NCBI RefSeq assembly: GCF_000005505.3
Contig: NC_016131.3
Coordinates: forward strand, 32,727,001-32,791,000
Direction of reading: 5' to 3'
DNA: 64,000 bases
Origin: Brachypodium distachyon
Lineage: Eukaryota; Streptophyta; Magnoliopsida; Poales; Poaceae
Within the stretch, counting starts at the first letter, position 1, and each line of letters opens with the position of its first letter. A program made the translations under genes and the position numbers. A model generated the notes under the pieces. It had not been told where the DNA came from, searched no databases, and saw only the letters and a list, made by a program, of their open reading frames with translations. Positions 49,201 through 60,418 of this stretch are shown in pieces.

Positions 49201-50514
49201 TCTACCGAGAAGAAGAACCCTCTTCGTTGCCTTGTCCTTAACACAAAAGAAGTATTTATGAAATTTAGCAAAGACATCATTATCGCAAACGAGATGGTAA
49301 ATAGAAAGGAGATTTTTATGTATGTTAGGGACATGCAAAACATCGCGAAGTTTTAAGGAGGAAGAAGAGCCGAGCAATACACAACGACCGATATGGAAAA
49401 TTTTCAAACCTGCGCCATTGGCGACCTGAACTTGATCCTTACCGGTGTAGTGCTCATGCATGGTCAGCCTGTCGAGATCACTTGTGAGGTGGTCGGTGGC
49501 GCCAGTGTCGGCATACCAGTTGGTATCAACATGGTAGCCGGTCGGTGAAGAGTTGGCGGTGCGGGAGCTTTCCACGGAGTAGGCGTGGTTGAAGCAATTG
49601 TGGCATCGCAGCGCGTCGTGCCCGTATTTGTGGCAGATTTGGCACGTGGACTTGGGACGTCCACCGCCAGCGCCACCACCGGAGTTATGCTGGCCCCGGT
49701 TCTCTGGTAGCGCGGGTTCCTGGCCGCGGTCACCGTGATCACCGCGGTCGCCGCGGTTGGAGGAGCAGGAGCGGTTGTTGTTGCAATGGCGCGTCGCGCT
49801 ATTACCGGACGACTGAAACTCCATGGTCGAGCTGAGTTGCTCAATGCGAGTTTCATGGCTCAACAAGTACGGGTAAAAATCATTGAGCGTGACAGGCTCT
49901 GCACGTGTGGTTATAGAGGATACAAGGGATTCATACTCAGGTCCAAGTCCAGCGAGCATATACCGGATGACCTCTTTGTCGTCGAGCACCTTACCGATCG
50001 ATGCCATCGTGTCAGCGAGTGCCTTCATCTTGTGGAAGAAGTCGGCCGCTGGCATGTTCTTCTTCTTCAGGTTGGACAGCTGGTAGCGGATCTGAGCCAT
50101 CCGAGCTCTCTTCTGAGACGAGAACATGGCAAGGAGAGCGGCCCAGACCTCAGCGAAAGTCTTGAGCCTGGTGACTTGCGCCAAGACTCCCTCCGACATT
50201 GAGGAAAGGAGGACGCTGAGGACAGTTTTGTCATGTTGGAACCAGCGCATGTAGGCCGGATTGACGATGCGCCGAGCAGCATTTCCCGTGCCCTCGGTGA
50301 TCATGTCGTCCGGGGCGGCGATGGTGCCGTCAAGGTGGCCGAAGAGGTTCGGCCCACAAAGAGCTGCTTCAACCTGCGCGCGCCAGAGAAGGAAGTTGTC
50401 ACGGTTCAGCCGGACGCTGATGAGACCGTCGAGCGTCGACACTGACATGGTAGCACCGACAGGAGATGAGATCGCTCCGACTAGCTCAGAGCCGGAGAGC
50501 GCAGCAGACGACAT
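46252..50514 (-). pseudogene. Copia gag-pol polyprotein, broken
   Basis: The start is ATG 50514 (MSSAALSGSELVG). Gag has a CCHC knuckle (CQICHKYGHDALRC); the protease has the DTGA site (WYADTGATDHL); the integrase has HHCC, then Asp (HSDVWGPA), Asp (QSDWGGEY) and Glu (NGIAERKH); reverse transcriptase has YVDD (MLVYVDDIVIAS) near 47200; RNase H has FTDADWAGC and [11 protein letters not shown] one-base loss near 48981 shifts frame between the integrase zinc part and its core. TAG codons interrupt at 48383-48385, 46837-46839 and 46543-46545, and another frame change lies between 47910 and 48300 in the Ala/Ser/Pro-rich linker. The element cannot move itself; any mobility would need proteins from intact relatives. 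Confidence 0.93.
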
Positions 50515-50530
50515 GGTGTAGATTGGATCA

Positions 50531-50543
50531 GGCTCTGATACCA
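50531..50543 (-). other. Copia primer binding site
   Basis: On the minus strand TGGTATCAGAGCC follows directly on the 5' LTR. This is the standard Ty1-copia site complementary to the 3' end of initiator methionine tRNA. Confidence 0.93.
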
Positions 50544-50740
50544 AGTGAAAATATTTGGTTTGGCGTAGGGAACATCCCTGCCGGTGCTTTGTGTTTATAC
50601 AACAAGAGTTAGGGTTTACAAAGAGATTACAAAGGGGTTAGGATCTCAACAGAATAGGCTAACAACCCTGTTGCCGGATAAGCTATAGTAACAACCTATT
50701 GCTAGATAAACACTAGTAGTAGTATCTACGGTATTTTACA
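50544..50740 (-). repeat. Copia 5' LTR
   Basis: 197 bp; on the minus strand it begins TGTAAAATACCGTAGATAC and ends ...AAATATTTTCACT, adjoining the primer site. The terminal dinucleotides read TG...CT rather than the usual TG...CA, yet the flanking CTCAT duplication fits this border exactly. Confidence 0.93.
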
Positions 50741-50935
50741 CTCATTCGTGGTGCAAAGTTGGGCGCTCTGACTTATTACTTAAATTTTGTATTCGGCGGC
50801 TCAAGGCTTTATTAATTTACAACTGTTCGGAAATGTTTGTCATCTAAAAAAACTGTCATTCGTCAGTAGGAAAAAGAAGAGGTTTATCAATTTGTACTAA
50901 CCAGTCATAGTGCAAGTAACTTAGATAGTAACATA

Positions 50936-51111
50936 CAGTGGCGGAGCCAAGTGGGTGGCATGGTGGGGCATGCCCCACCCTAAAAATCTAGCCTCATGTA
51001 TAGATGTTTTATATATTGCATAAAAGCTCAAAAAGACAATCTCTTATAGAGAAAAAATCCGACAAAATCCCAGTTGCCCTACCCTAAACTTTGGTTCTAA
51101 CTCCGCCACTG
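50936..51111. mobile_element. hAT-like MITE, 176 bp, duplication GTAACATA
   Basis: The ends are CAGTGGCGGAGCCAAG and the inverse CTCCGCCACTG. The 8-bp word GTAACATA flanks both sides (50928-50935 and 51112-51119). It is inserted into a repeat rich in GTAACATA words. Confidence 0.8.
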
Positions 51112-52341
51112 GTAACATAGATGCCAACTAGACATTTTGATGACATGGCATAGTAATGAATGAAGAAAGAGGGAGATGTAATTAACTAGATATGTTACCA
51201 TCGCATCACACTTTCGAAGATAGAATGTGTCTATAAGACAATTAATGAGGTTTCTATTTTATCACAAATTATGTTACTCCCACTATTGACATAATAACAT
51301 AGGCTAGTAACATATATATAGTGGTAACATAAAGTGGTATATGCACTCATAGTAACATAAAGTGGCAACATATATGTGCATAGTAAAATGAAATCCGGCT
51401 AATAATTTAGCTGAGAGGAATCGATTGTTTCTTCCTTTTGCAGCGATGTGATCAAAGTTTCACAACAAGACAAAGTTTTAGGGTTTTTTTTTTCGAACAA
51501 GAGGAAGACATAGTTAGATATGGGTGCTAGCATATAATCACTCCTTTCTCTTGGAGATAAAAGATCTATTTGGCTGTTAGTTAGTACTCCCGATCCATAA
51601 TAAGTTTCTTAAATTTGTAATAAGTCAGTATAAATTTAAGACAATTATTATGAATGGGAATAACGGCAGCACGACCAATCCTACACTGGTCGCTGTTACG
51701 GGTCCCGGCCGTTAGAACTGGAAAGACGGTGATGCGAATTTGAGTATTTGACTGGGGTCGTGCAAATTTTAGTAGCGGCCTAGCGGGGGTGATTCGGCCC
51801 ACCAAAGTTTTAGCAGTCCGAGCTTTTAACGAGCTTAGTAACTTTCACGCACGCCAAAGCTGTTAAGCCTGGCCTGTCGATCTAAAGCAGTCGGCAAAGC
51901 TAAAACCTAGTCGAGGGGAGTTGTCCCAGGAGTTTTTGGTCGAAGTTATTAAATTGGGTCATGCACTCGTGTATCGTGATTTACTCCTCCTTGGAACAAA
52001 GCAATAAAGACAATGTCTATTGGTCCAGACAAGTTGAATCTCATCGAGGTACGTGGTAAGTGTAAGTTTGAATCATGCTACTACCTTGGTGCAGATTTCA
52101 CACAAGCTAGAATGAATAAACCCATGGATAAAGCTTGGTAGTGCCTCGTCTATATGCAAGATAATTTTCATCCGAACTTTACCCGCAGGATTGCAGGTCA
52201 TGCGTAAATCCCCTTTGTTTTGCTATTTGTTTTGGCTTGTCAGCCTATGTTTCCCTGCAGCAAAAAATTGTCTATGCTCATAATTTATATTTGAAAATGC
52301 AGAGAAGTTCCTCGGAAACAATTTAATGCCAACATTTTTTA

Positions 52342-52465
52342 CTTCCTCCATCCAGCAAAACATGTCTCAAGTTTGACAAAATTTAGATGTATCTAAACAT
52401 AAGTTAGTATATATATGCATTCAAATTTAGTTAAAATTGAGACATCTTTTATTGGACGGAGGGAG
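52342..52465. mobile_element. Stowaway MITE
   Basis: CTTCCTCCATCCAGCAAAAC at the left and the inverse ...TTATTGGACGGAGGGAG at the right, between TA at 52340-52341 and 52466-52467. It closely resembles the copy at 14700-14823 (internal GTCTCAA-TTTGAC words shared). Confidence 0.9.
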
Positions 52466-54713
52466 TATGAAAAAGTTTTCATCTCTGGCCTATTCAAATC
52501 CACGCATGCTCTCAAACACCTGACTAGAGCGAGCACTAGTAGCGAGCAGCTATAATCCAACACATGTTTTTTTACTGAATGATAAAAAAAGGGAGGATAA
52601 TAATAGAACCATTTATCAATCCCGTAGCATGGGATACTGTAAGAGATTGTTGACATCGATTATGTTGAAAATGTACTCCGTACTTATTATCAGTATGTGC
52701 ACCTATTATACAACTACTCTTGTTTGTTTTTGATAATCCATTGTGTTACCATATATACCACGCATGACTAGCTCCAGATAATCTGTATTTGAGCATACGG
52801 GAAAGATATTGTTTGGACACTATCGGATCGAATCCTTTAACATCTAGTTTTATCTGATCCGCACGATCTTTAAGCTTTGATCTTTACCGGAAAGAAGTCT
52901 TGTTTACTCACAAAAGATCAAGGTCGACTTTCTAGCGCATTGATGGGGATGTCCTTTGCGGGCCGGGCCTGACCCACCAAAGCAGCAGCAGATCGAGCAT
53001 GCATGCATGCACAGCAAAGCTTCAATGCCCGTGGCAGGAGAATTTATGATTATTCTCACAAGATCCAAATCCTACTCCCCATCCTCTTCATTGCGTTCGG
53101 AGGCTAAAGTACAACGGTTAGGTTTATATGCTGGTGGCGATGATTAAGGAAGATAGAGAATCGATCCAAACCGATGTCATCAAGTAATCCTATGATCAGG
53201 CTACTACTACCAAAGATGACATTACTCTATTTTAAGGTTTTCTTCTGTTTTGGATTAAAAAAGAACAGAAAAAGAAAATGACAGATGTAGCAGCATCCAA
53301 GATGGGTCTTCTTTTACCGGGCCATGCATCCCACTACGGCCGGGATGGTCTGCCCAGTGAGGCAAGTCCTTTTCGTCACCACCATCGATCAGTTCGTTTC
53401 ATGAGTGCTCTGCTAGCGCCACTGACGAAATTTCAGAAGTCCCGGACGTAATGATAGACTTCACTTGGAAGTGGATTTACCACCCGGTCGCCAATGCATG
53501 GGTTGGTATCCGATGCAGGGAGCGGTCGTCGACCGGTCGTGCGTGCAGTTAACGGCCGCGGATGTGACTTGACGGTTGACGCCCATGCATGGCTGCTGGT
53601 TGGCGAAGTTTCTTCTGGTGCTGTTGTTGGCTAAGTTGCTTGCGGTTTAGTGGTGAGGTCCATGGAATCCCTCACGAATGAGTGGGGAGAAAGATTGCAA
53701 AGCTTGAGGTTCACTCAACAACGTGTGGTGGCAACCACTAGCGTCTCTAGTCTCAAACACAATGATTCAAGGGAGACACTGAGTGGGAATTTCTGTAGCA
53801 AAATGTTTTATAAGCGTGCGATTTACAGAACGAAATGTCTAACATGGATGGTGAATTTTGGTGAAGAAGAGAGAGATTAAAATTGGGGCGCATGTTCTTC
53901 AGAACGTGGTAGAAGTGGAGTGACCCAGCAGGCAGGCCCTGGGGACTAGAGCCCGGGTTTCGCATGTTGTTTCTCTATGCGTCATGGGCTGTTTCTCCAC
54001 GATTATGGGCCGACAAAAGCTGCAAAAAAATTGCATGCAAAAGCGAGTTTGATAAGACGAGATTGAGTGTGGGTAACTCTACAGACTCCGCATGATGATC
54101 TATTTGTCCCAAAATGAAAGGAGAAAAAATCACATGATGATCTGATGATGATCCCTCAACGTCCCTATGCTCACAAAGTTTATATCGAATCAATGGAACA
54201 CATCAGCGTCCACGATGATTTCCATCACAGATTCACAGGACACGTGAATTATTGGTTTTTCCAGCTTTTATCTCTTTGAAAATATGTGCAGTTACTTGGA
54301 CAGTAGCAGCATGGGGCTGGAAATGGCTTGGATGGCCACTGCTCATTTTTTCATGGATCGCAAACTGTTAACAAAAAGTGGCAAGTGCTCAGCGCATTGA
54401 CCCAAATAGCATCGCAAAAACTTCACAAACACTGGTATCACAAAGAAGATCACTGGCCAATCCACTGGAGTCTAAGAAATACCACTCTTGTCCTTCGAGA
54501 CTTGTAAAGCTGAAAACGGGGCCCCAAACCCACTAACCCAGCAAGCAAATACTTCCAAATACAGATAAAATTAGCCTCAGCAAATGTTACAATGCCGTAT
54601 TACTCAACAGCATCTATCTCAAGTTAAGAGCATACTGCTATACCTAAATTAAAAGCTAGGCTATGGAAAAAAGGGGCTACTACAGTGTCGGCGGGTTTCT
54701 GAAGCTGCATATG

Positions 54714-57700
54714 TCAGTCTGCCAGGCTATCAAGGAAGCCCTGCAGCTCCCTCAAGCCTTCTGCAGATATACTTCTCTGTACGCGAGGCCTGGGAGCTGT
54801 TAGGACAGGGGGTGGCCTAGAGTCGAAGCAGACGACAACTACAGAAAGGTTATCGCCACTCTTCCTCTTGATGGCCTCGTCAACTAATTCTTTACAGCAA
54901 GCAACAGGGTCGTTGTGCTCTTGGAGTCTCCGGCGTGCAAAGTCTACTGCATTTTGGCTGCGGAATACATCCCAGATTCCGTCACACCCAATGATCATGA
55001 ACTCATCCTCCTCGGTAAGATTCCTCGTCATCACCTCAGGCTCTGCGCTAAGAGGCCCAAGACCATCGCATGCTTTCACTCCTTCCATGTGCCAGTCCCC
55101 GATTGCTCTCGCAACATTGAGCAGCCCATTCAGGTATCCATCGTAAACATAACCACCGGATGCTTCAATGCGCATCTTCTCTCTGCTGCAAGATGGCTTG
55201 TGGTCCCTGGACATCTCAATCGCCTTTCCACGGCAACATAGTACTGCTCTACAATCACCAGCATTTGCCACCAGAAGTGACCTGTCAATCATGCAGAGAC
55301 GGTTAAAATAAAAGTTATGTGGAAGCACATAATTTAAGAGGTCATGCTATCAAAACCATGGACAAATGCGATGAAAGAACTAATTCATATAAAGAAAAGG
55401 AAAAACCTGGTAAAAAGAAATTAGAAATAGAAGGATGCACTGAATTGTTCAGAAAACGAATAGGTGATGCACGTATTACTCGTTGAAGAAGCAAATCACA
55501 TGTATATTAATCTGCCAACACATTTCACATGCATGCAAAGAACAGTATAAGTTTCAATGTCCAAAGAAGAGAAACTGGCATCAGCGGAAAGTGATGTTCA
55601 CATGCATGAATACAAGAAAAACATGATCACAAATACATATTGCTCACTAAAGTCTAAAGGAGCAAAGCATATGTATAAACCTTCATCGGGCTTCACGTGA
55701 ATGCAAGGAATAGGAAAACTTGTACTCCCTCCATCCCATATTAAGTGACGAAATATTACATGTATCTCTAGACACTTTTTGGGTATAGATACATCCATAT
55801 TTGGGCAAATTTGAGTCACTTAATATAGGGCGGAGGGAGTAGTTAACAAGATTTAAAACTGGATATGTGGGAAAGTGAAGCGCAGAATGCACATGATAAT
55901 TCATTTGCAGAACAGGAAACAAAACAGGAAATGTAAGGCCATAACAGGACTACAGGAGTAATAACAAGTAGTTATACAACTTGAAATAGTAGTTTAACAG
56001 AAATGCTATAGAATAACTTAACACAACTGTACAAGACTTATAGTTGCATAGGTTAGGACATTACCTCCCAATGACGAGTGCAGCAAGTGCAGTCGTGCCA
56101 GATTCAAGAGAAGAGTTCGCAGAGCAAGCATCTGCAAAAGCAGCATCAATCTGTAAGAATGCCGATGACACAGCTTTCTCTATTTCCCCAGGAAAACCAT
56201 CATCCTCAACGATGAACCTTGGCAAATTGCTGCACACGAAGTCAGCAGCATGATTTCCACCATGTCCATCAAAAACCTAAAACATTCAAACCGTGTGAAG
56301 GGTTACATACACAGGAAATGCCTGTCAGATGCACAGAAGTGCTCTTCCAGTAGAGAATTGATAATTGATAAGAGTAAAATACACCACTAGTCATAAACTC
56401 GGAAGAAATGAACACTTTAGTCCACGAACTCAGAAAACGCAAAGAGATATCCATGAACTCATGTTAGTGATACACATTAGTCAGGAAAACGGTTTGAGAA
56501 GTCTAAAAGTGGACACGTGGCACGATCCTAAACCGCGGCTTGTAGCTAGGTTCGTGCCACATGTCCACCTTTTACCTTTCCGAACCGTTTTTGGACTAAT
56601 CTGTACCACTAACACGAATTCATGGATCTATGTGTGCGTTTTCTGACTTCATGGACTAAAGTGTTCATTTCCTCCAAGTTTATGGAGTAGTGGTGTATTT
56701 TACTCAATTGATAATGTTCCCTCCAATCATGAATTGACTAAATTATGTAACAATATTACAAACATCAAGACAGAAAATTGATCCTGATATACTAGCATAA
56801 AAGCATACCCCATAAAATGAGCTGGGCCCTTCTTCACAGTTTTCAGGTCCAAAATCTTGCAAGAAGTTATCACAGCAAATGTAGGCATCCTCCATTGTGC
56901 TCCTTGACCCAATATCAGCCCAGCCTCCAGATCGTACAACCGGGATAAATTCACCATCCACGTTTTCAAAAATTCTGCCAGTTTCAGATCTTGTGTTGTC
57001 CAAAGGACTCCTCACCTGCAAAATCAGTGCCAAAAAGCAAAGTTACACGGATTTCATTATGAAGTGGTTCAAGCACTGAAGCTAAATGTTTACACCTATC
57101 ATGCATATACTAATAGTGTTCATCACAGGAAGGCAAAAAAAAGGGACCCCATTTGAGTACGTGATTGAAAAAGTCATAGCATTGTGACAGGAGTGTTCGT
57201 CTCCCTCCCATGTGAATTCAATGTGACGTGATAATGCTTTCACTGGTTGCTGGCCTTAAAGAAGCAGTAATGTGCCGGTATCAGCCAAGTACACAATACA
57301 GTCAGTACAAATATTTTCTTATCGTTCCTTTGGTAGGGCAATGAGAAATGAATGTCATACATGAACAAACGGGGTTTGTTTGAATTACTGAAAAAAACGA
57401 TAGTCCTTAGTTCTATCGTATTAAACAAATCACCTTTGCCAGGCTTCTAGTTCTATGAAGAAACATTGTTCAATACGATAGAACTAAGGACTATGTTTTT
57501 TCAGTTATTCAAACAAACCCCGAGTAGAATAATAAGATAAAACAAAAAATTGCAGCAGAGGATGAAATCAAGTCAAACTACCATTTAGCAAATTCCTAGA
57601 AATGTAGCATGTAAGAGAGCTTAGGAGTTTTTCAACTGTTATTTAAGAGGCTATAGGCTCTGTTTGGCATTGCAGTGGCTTTCCAAAGCACCATCATATT

Positions 57701-59001
57701 TTTATTTATTTGAACTAAAACAACGACAAGAATTTAGGAACGGAGGGGGTAGACACTAGCATAGTACCCGTGCGCTGCTACAGACTAAAAAATATGTGTT
57801 TAAAGAGAACGGTGTAGTATTATTTAAGATAATATGATCCATATTCATTCTTGCATCAATGATTTGTGCACGTGATGCAAATAAAATGAATTGACACAGT
57901 CTAAAGGTGACGGATCGCCGCCACCAATTGAGTCTTTTATAGGAGTATAAAGATCATATAATCCATATTCATTCTCGCTTCAATGATTTCTGCAAGTGAT
58001 GCAAATAAAATAAATTGACAGAGTCCGAAGCTGACAGACCATCGCCACCGTTTGAGTCTTTTAGAAGAGTGAAGATAATAGTGAGTTTGAAGCACCTTTT
58101 TGAGGTGTAACAGAGGAATTTTATTAGAACTAGTTAACATGCATGATAGTACTTTGTCTAATAATAGGTTTGAATAATGTCCTGGGTGACATGAGGTGAG
58201 GTCAGAACAGAACGGCAAGTAAGCTACTAGTTAAGCAACTTTCATGACACATAAGTACCTGATTACCAGTCTGACCCCTTCTGCAATGATTTCAAATACA
58301 TATCCAGCCATTTTTCCACAGGACATCTTTAGACAGCAACATTTTCCAGGAAAAATAATGCCCTTAGAGATGAATAATACATCAGGTTCACAAATTACCC
58401 CGCCCACAGTTACATGCCAGAAAAATACCAGGGCTGCATCCAGCACAAGCTGCACAAATCTGGTTTACACAAACAGTCTGAGCACTCTGCAAACCCAGTA
58501 CTGTCACCAGTTGATACAATCAATCGTTTTATAGAACCCAAGGCAGCCTTTTGAAAAGACCACCCGATCATAAGCATCTAAAATGGCTTTCCAGCCCCCC
58601 AGTAACCAGCATCGACATAAACCGCACGGATCCATATACCTCACTCCAAGTTGCTAGCACTCTAGTAGTACAACATATATGTCCCCAAAAAATAAATCCA
58701 GCACGCAAGACTCCTTCCCCTCTCTACCATACCGGTGCAAATCCTTGCTCGTCAGCGCAAACAGCTAACCTCGCGGGGAGGGAATCGCACGGAAAGTGGT
58801 AAGCACGAATCAGGCGGAGCACCACGTAAAGCTCCCGCCTTTCGCACAGATCAGATCGCAATTAAGCTAAAATAGCCGAGAAGACGGAGATTCGGAAGCG
58901 TTACTCACAAAAGAGGCGTGCCGTGATAGCACCGACCTCCTCGCCGACGACGGGATCGGCGGCCTCCCCCCACCGCCACCGCCAATCCTGAGCTCCTCCA
59001 T
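54714..59001 (-). CDS. Protein phosphatase 2C (clade F-like)
   Basis: Four exons in phase: 59001-58909, 57015-56809, 56276-56065 and 55281-54714, 359 residues, ATG 59001 (MEELRIGGGGGGRPP), stop TGA. PP2C enzymes are Mn/Mg-dependent Ser/Thr phosphatases. The metal-binding residues are visible: Glu73-Asp74 in STMEDAYICCD, Asp103 in VFDGHGGNHAADF, Asp in MIIGCDGIWDVF and Asp in SGDNLSVVVVCF. Other family blocks are SGTTALAALVIG, LLVANAGDCRAVLC, MSRDHKP and NVARAIGDWHM. The tail (RPRVQRSISAEGLRELQGFL) is plant-specific. From memory the rice counterpart near PNH1 is PP2C57; that should be checked. Substrate unknown; cytosol or nucleus is likely. Each of the three introns contains at least one MITE. 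No lesion seen. Confidence 0.94.
55725..55839. mobile_element. Stowaway MITE in PP2C intron 3
   Basis: CTCCCTCCATCCCATATTAA left and the inverse ...TTAATATAGGGCGGAGGGAG right, with TA on each side (55723-55724, 55840-55841). Confidence 0.92.
56372..56705. mobile_element. MULE-type foldback MITE in PP2C intron 2, 9-bp duplication AATTGATAA
   Basis: The ends are GAGTAAAATACACCACTA and its inverse; the arms stay paired for about 95 bp (shared words AAATGAACACTTTAGTCCA, CAGAAAACGCA). AATTGATAA occurs directly on both sides (56363-56371, 56706-56714). A 9-bp duplication with long inverted ends is the Mutator pattern. Length 334 bp. Confidence 0.92.
57371..57521. mobile_element. Foldback MITE in PP2C intron 1
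   Basis: GGGGTTTGTTTGAATTACTG at the left is matched by the inverse ...TTATTCAAACAAACCCC at the right, with the arms pairing further through CTTAGTTCTATCGTATT. The end resembles Tourist/Harbinger MITEs, but a 3-bp target duplication is not clear. Confidence 0.8.
57831..58075. repeat. 124-bp tandem duplication in PP2C intron 1
   Basis: Two copies at an offset of 124 bp start near 57831 and 57955. Shared words are ATCCATATTCATTC, CAATGATTT and GTGATGCAAATAAAAT, and both end with GAGTCTTTTA. They differ at roughly one base in ten. Confidence 0.85.
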
Positions 59002-59850
59002 CCCCGCTGCCGCCGCCGCTGAGGGAGTCTCGTGGCCCCGGATCGAATCTGCCAGGGCTAGGTAGAGTTAGGGCTTGGATTTAGAGCAGCGTCGCTGCCG
59101 CAAACACAGTACGGACTGTGGAGTGGTGAACAGTAGCCGCTGGCCGAATAGAGGAAAGAAAAATATCAACGGAAAAGCAGGGGAGGGGCACAACGGTAAA
59201 TTTAGGGGCGGCTAATCGCTGCTAGTTCTGCGGGCCACGTGCTCCGGCGTGGGGACTCTCGCTGCTCTCCCGTGGGTCGGCGCAGGCGCGGCCGGTTCAC
59301 AACCCTAGTTTTGAAAACCGGACCGGACCGCCGGTTGGACTGGAAAAAACCGGAACCGGAGGCCTCGTGGGTCTGCTAAGCGGACTGGACCGGACAGGCC
59401 AGCAAACCGGATATTACCCGGTCGGACCGGCGGTTTTCTCGTGAACCGGAAAAAACCGGAGCTGGTTCGAGCGGTCGGACCGCCGAATGGGCCCTGTTTA
59501 ATGGGCTTCTCCAGTTTTTGTGATGGGCCTCGATTTTATAGTGTAAAAATAGATGCAGTTGGTGGGATTCGATCCTAGGAAGAGGTCAAAGGACCTGCGC
59601 GCTGGCCAGCCAAGCAATGAGCATCTCATGCAACGGAAGTTCGTCGTTTCATACTGTTATATCTCCGGTTGAACCGCTGGTCAGACCAGTGAAACGGTGA
59701 ACTGGAAGCCTCACCGGTTCGTTGACCGGTTCGGTTTTCAAAACTATGCTCACAACACGTGATGGAGAAGGACGCATGTCGAGTGGTTGGAAGTTGGAAC
59801 TCCCGAAACCTGCGACGCTGCGAGTGGATAAAGAAGGGCCTCAAGTAAAC
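59002..59850. other. PP2C promoter and an ACCGG-rich TIR element
   Basis: The first 300 bp are the PP2C leader and promoter, with no evident TATA box. From about 59305 to 59747 an element begins TAGTTTTGAAAACCGGACCG and ends with the inverse CGGTTTTCAAAACTA. TCACAAC occurs just outside both ends. Its interior is dense in ACCGG/CCGGT words and includes GATTCGATCCTAGG. No gene is present. Confidence 0.55.
59305..59747. mobile_element. TIR element rich in ACCGG motifs
   Basis: Terminal inverted repeats TAGTTTTGAAAACCG lie at both ends, flanked by TCACAAC. The size of about 440 bp and the lack of coding sequence suggest a non-autonomous DNA element. Because the exact edges are offset by one or two bases, the superfamily (MULE or hAT) is not settled. 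Confidence 0.65.
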
Positions 59851-60315
59851 TGTAACGCCTGATGTTGTGATGAGGAGCTAGGCGATCGAAATCACAGAGA
59901 TTACAGGTGAATTCACAACAAAAGATACTGTTTTTGGTGGGATTTCCGGGTTTATATTGCGGAAATAAGAGGAGCCTAATAACCACAGAACATGCGGCGG
60001 CTAGGGTTTAACCCGATTATAAGAAGAGATGCCCACTTCGAGGGAAGATCCTGGCTTTTATAGACTTACAAAGCAGGTAATAAAGTAACTAAAGTTGAGT
60101 AAAAGTAAAAACAGTAAAAGGAGCTTTGTCGGACGGTAAATAGTTACTCGAAGAGGTAACTTTGAATCTCTGCCGTGCGATGGACGATGAACGGTCTTGG
60201 AGCTTCATGGCGACAAGTGAATCGGTACACAGCTTACTGAAGGAAATGAACACTCTGCTCCCAGTTAACTGAAGAAATGAACACTCTGCTTCATATTCAG
60301 ACTTTGGACCTGACA
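59851..60315 (-). repeat. Ty3-gypsy 3' LTR
   Basis: 465 bp. On the minus strand it begins TGTCAGGTCCAAAGTC and ends ...CATCAGGCGTTACA (TG...CA). The preceding bases, read on that strand, are CATCCCGGGGGAAC, the polypurine tract (60316-60329). The 5' LTR is not in the window because the element is cut off at 62451. Confidence 0.75.
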
Positions 60316-60418
60316 GTTCCCCCGGGATGAGACCAGACTTGCCCTCAAGGCTGGAATTCAGGAAAAACCTTCTGGATAAAGGATGAATCCTCCCAGATAG
60401 CTGCCTCAGGTGGAAGAT

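Larger units (their letters stand above)
46003..50740 (-). mobile_element. Ty1-copia LTR retrotransposon, 4738 bp, complete ends but decayed coding
   Basis: Two LTRs (46003-46244 and 50544-50740) flank a gag-pol unit on the minus strand. CTCAT duplicates the target at 45998-46002 and 50741-50745. The order gag-PR-INT-RT-RNaseH is that of Ty1-copia. By eye the LTRs differ at about eight positions plus one 45-bp duplication and a small indel, which suggests a fairly recent insertion (a few per cent divergence). Confidence 0.95.
50746..54713. other. Intergenic between copia element and PP2C gene
   Basis: No gene is supported. It holds a hAT-like MITE (50936-51111) lying inside another AT-rich repeat, a Stowaway element (52342-52465) and a possible Stowaway derivative at about 51585-51665 (CTCCCGATCCATAATAA and its inverse TTATTATGAATGGGAATA). 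The rest lacks structure I can name. The 3' UTR of PP2C is at the right end. Confidence 0.5.
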
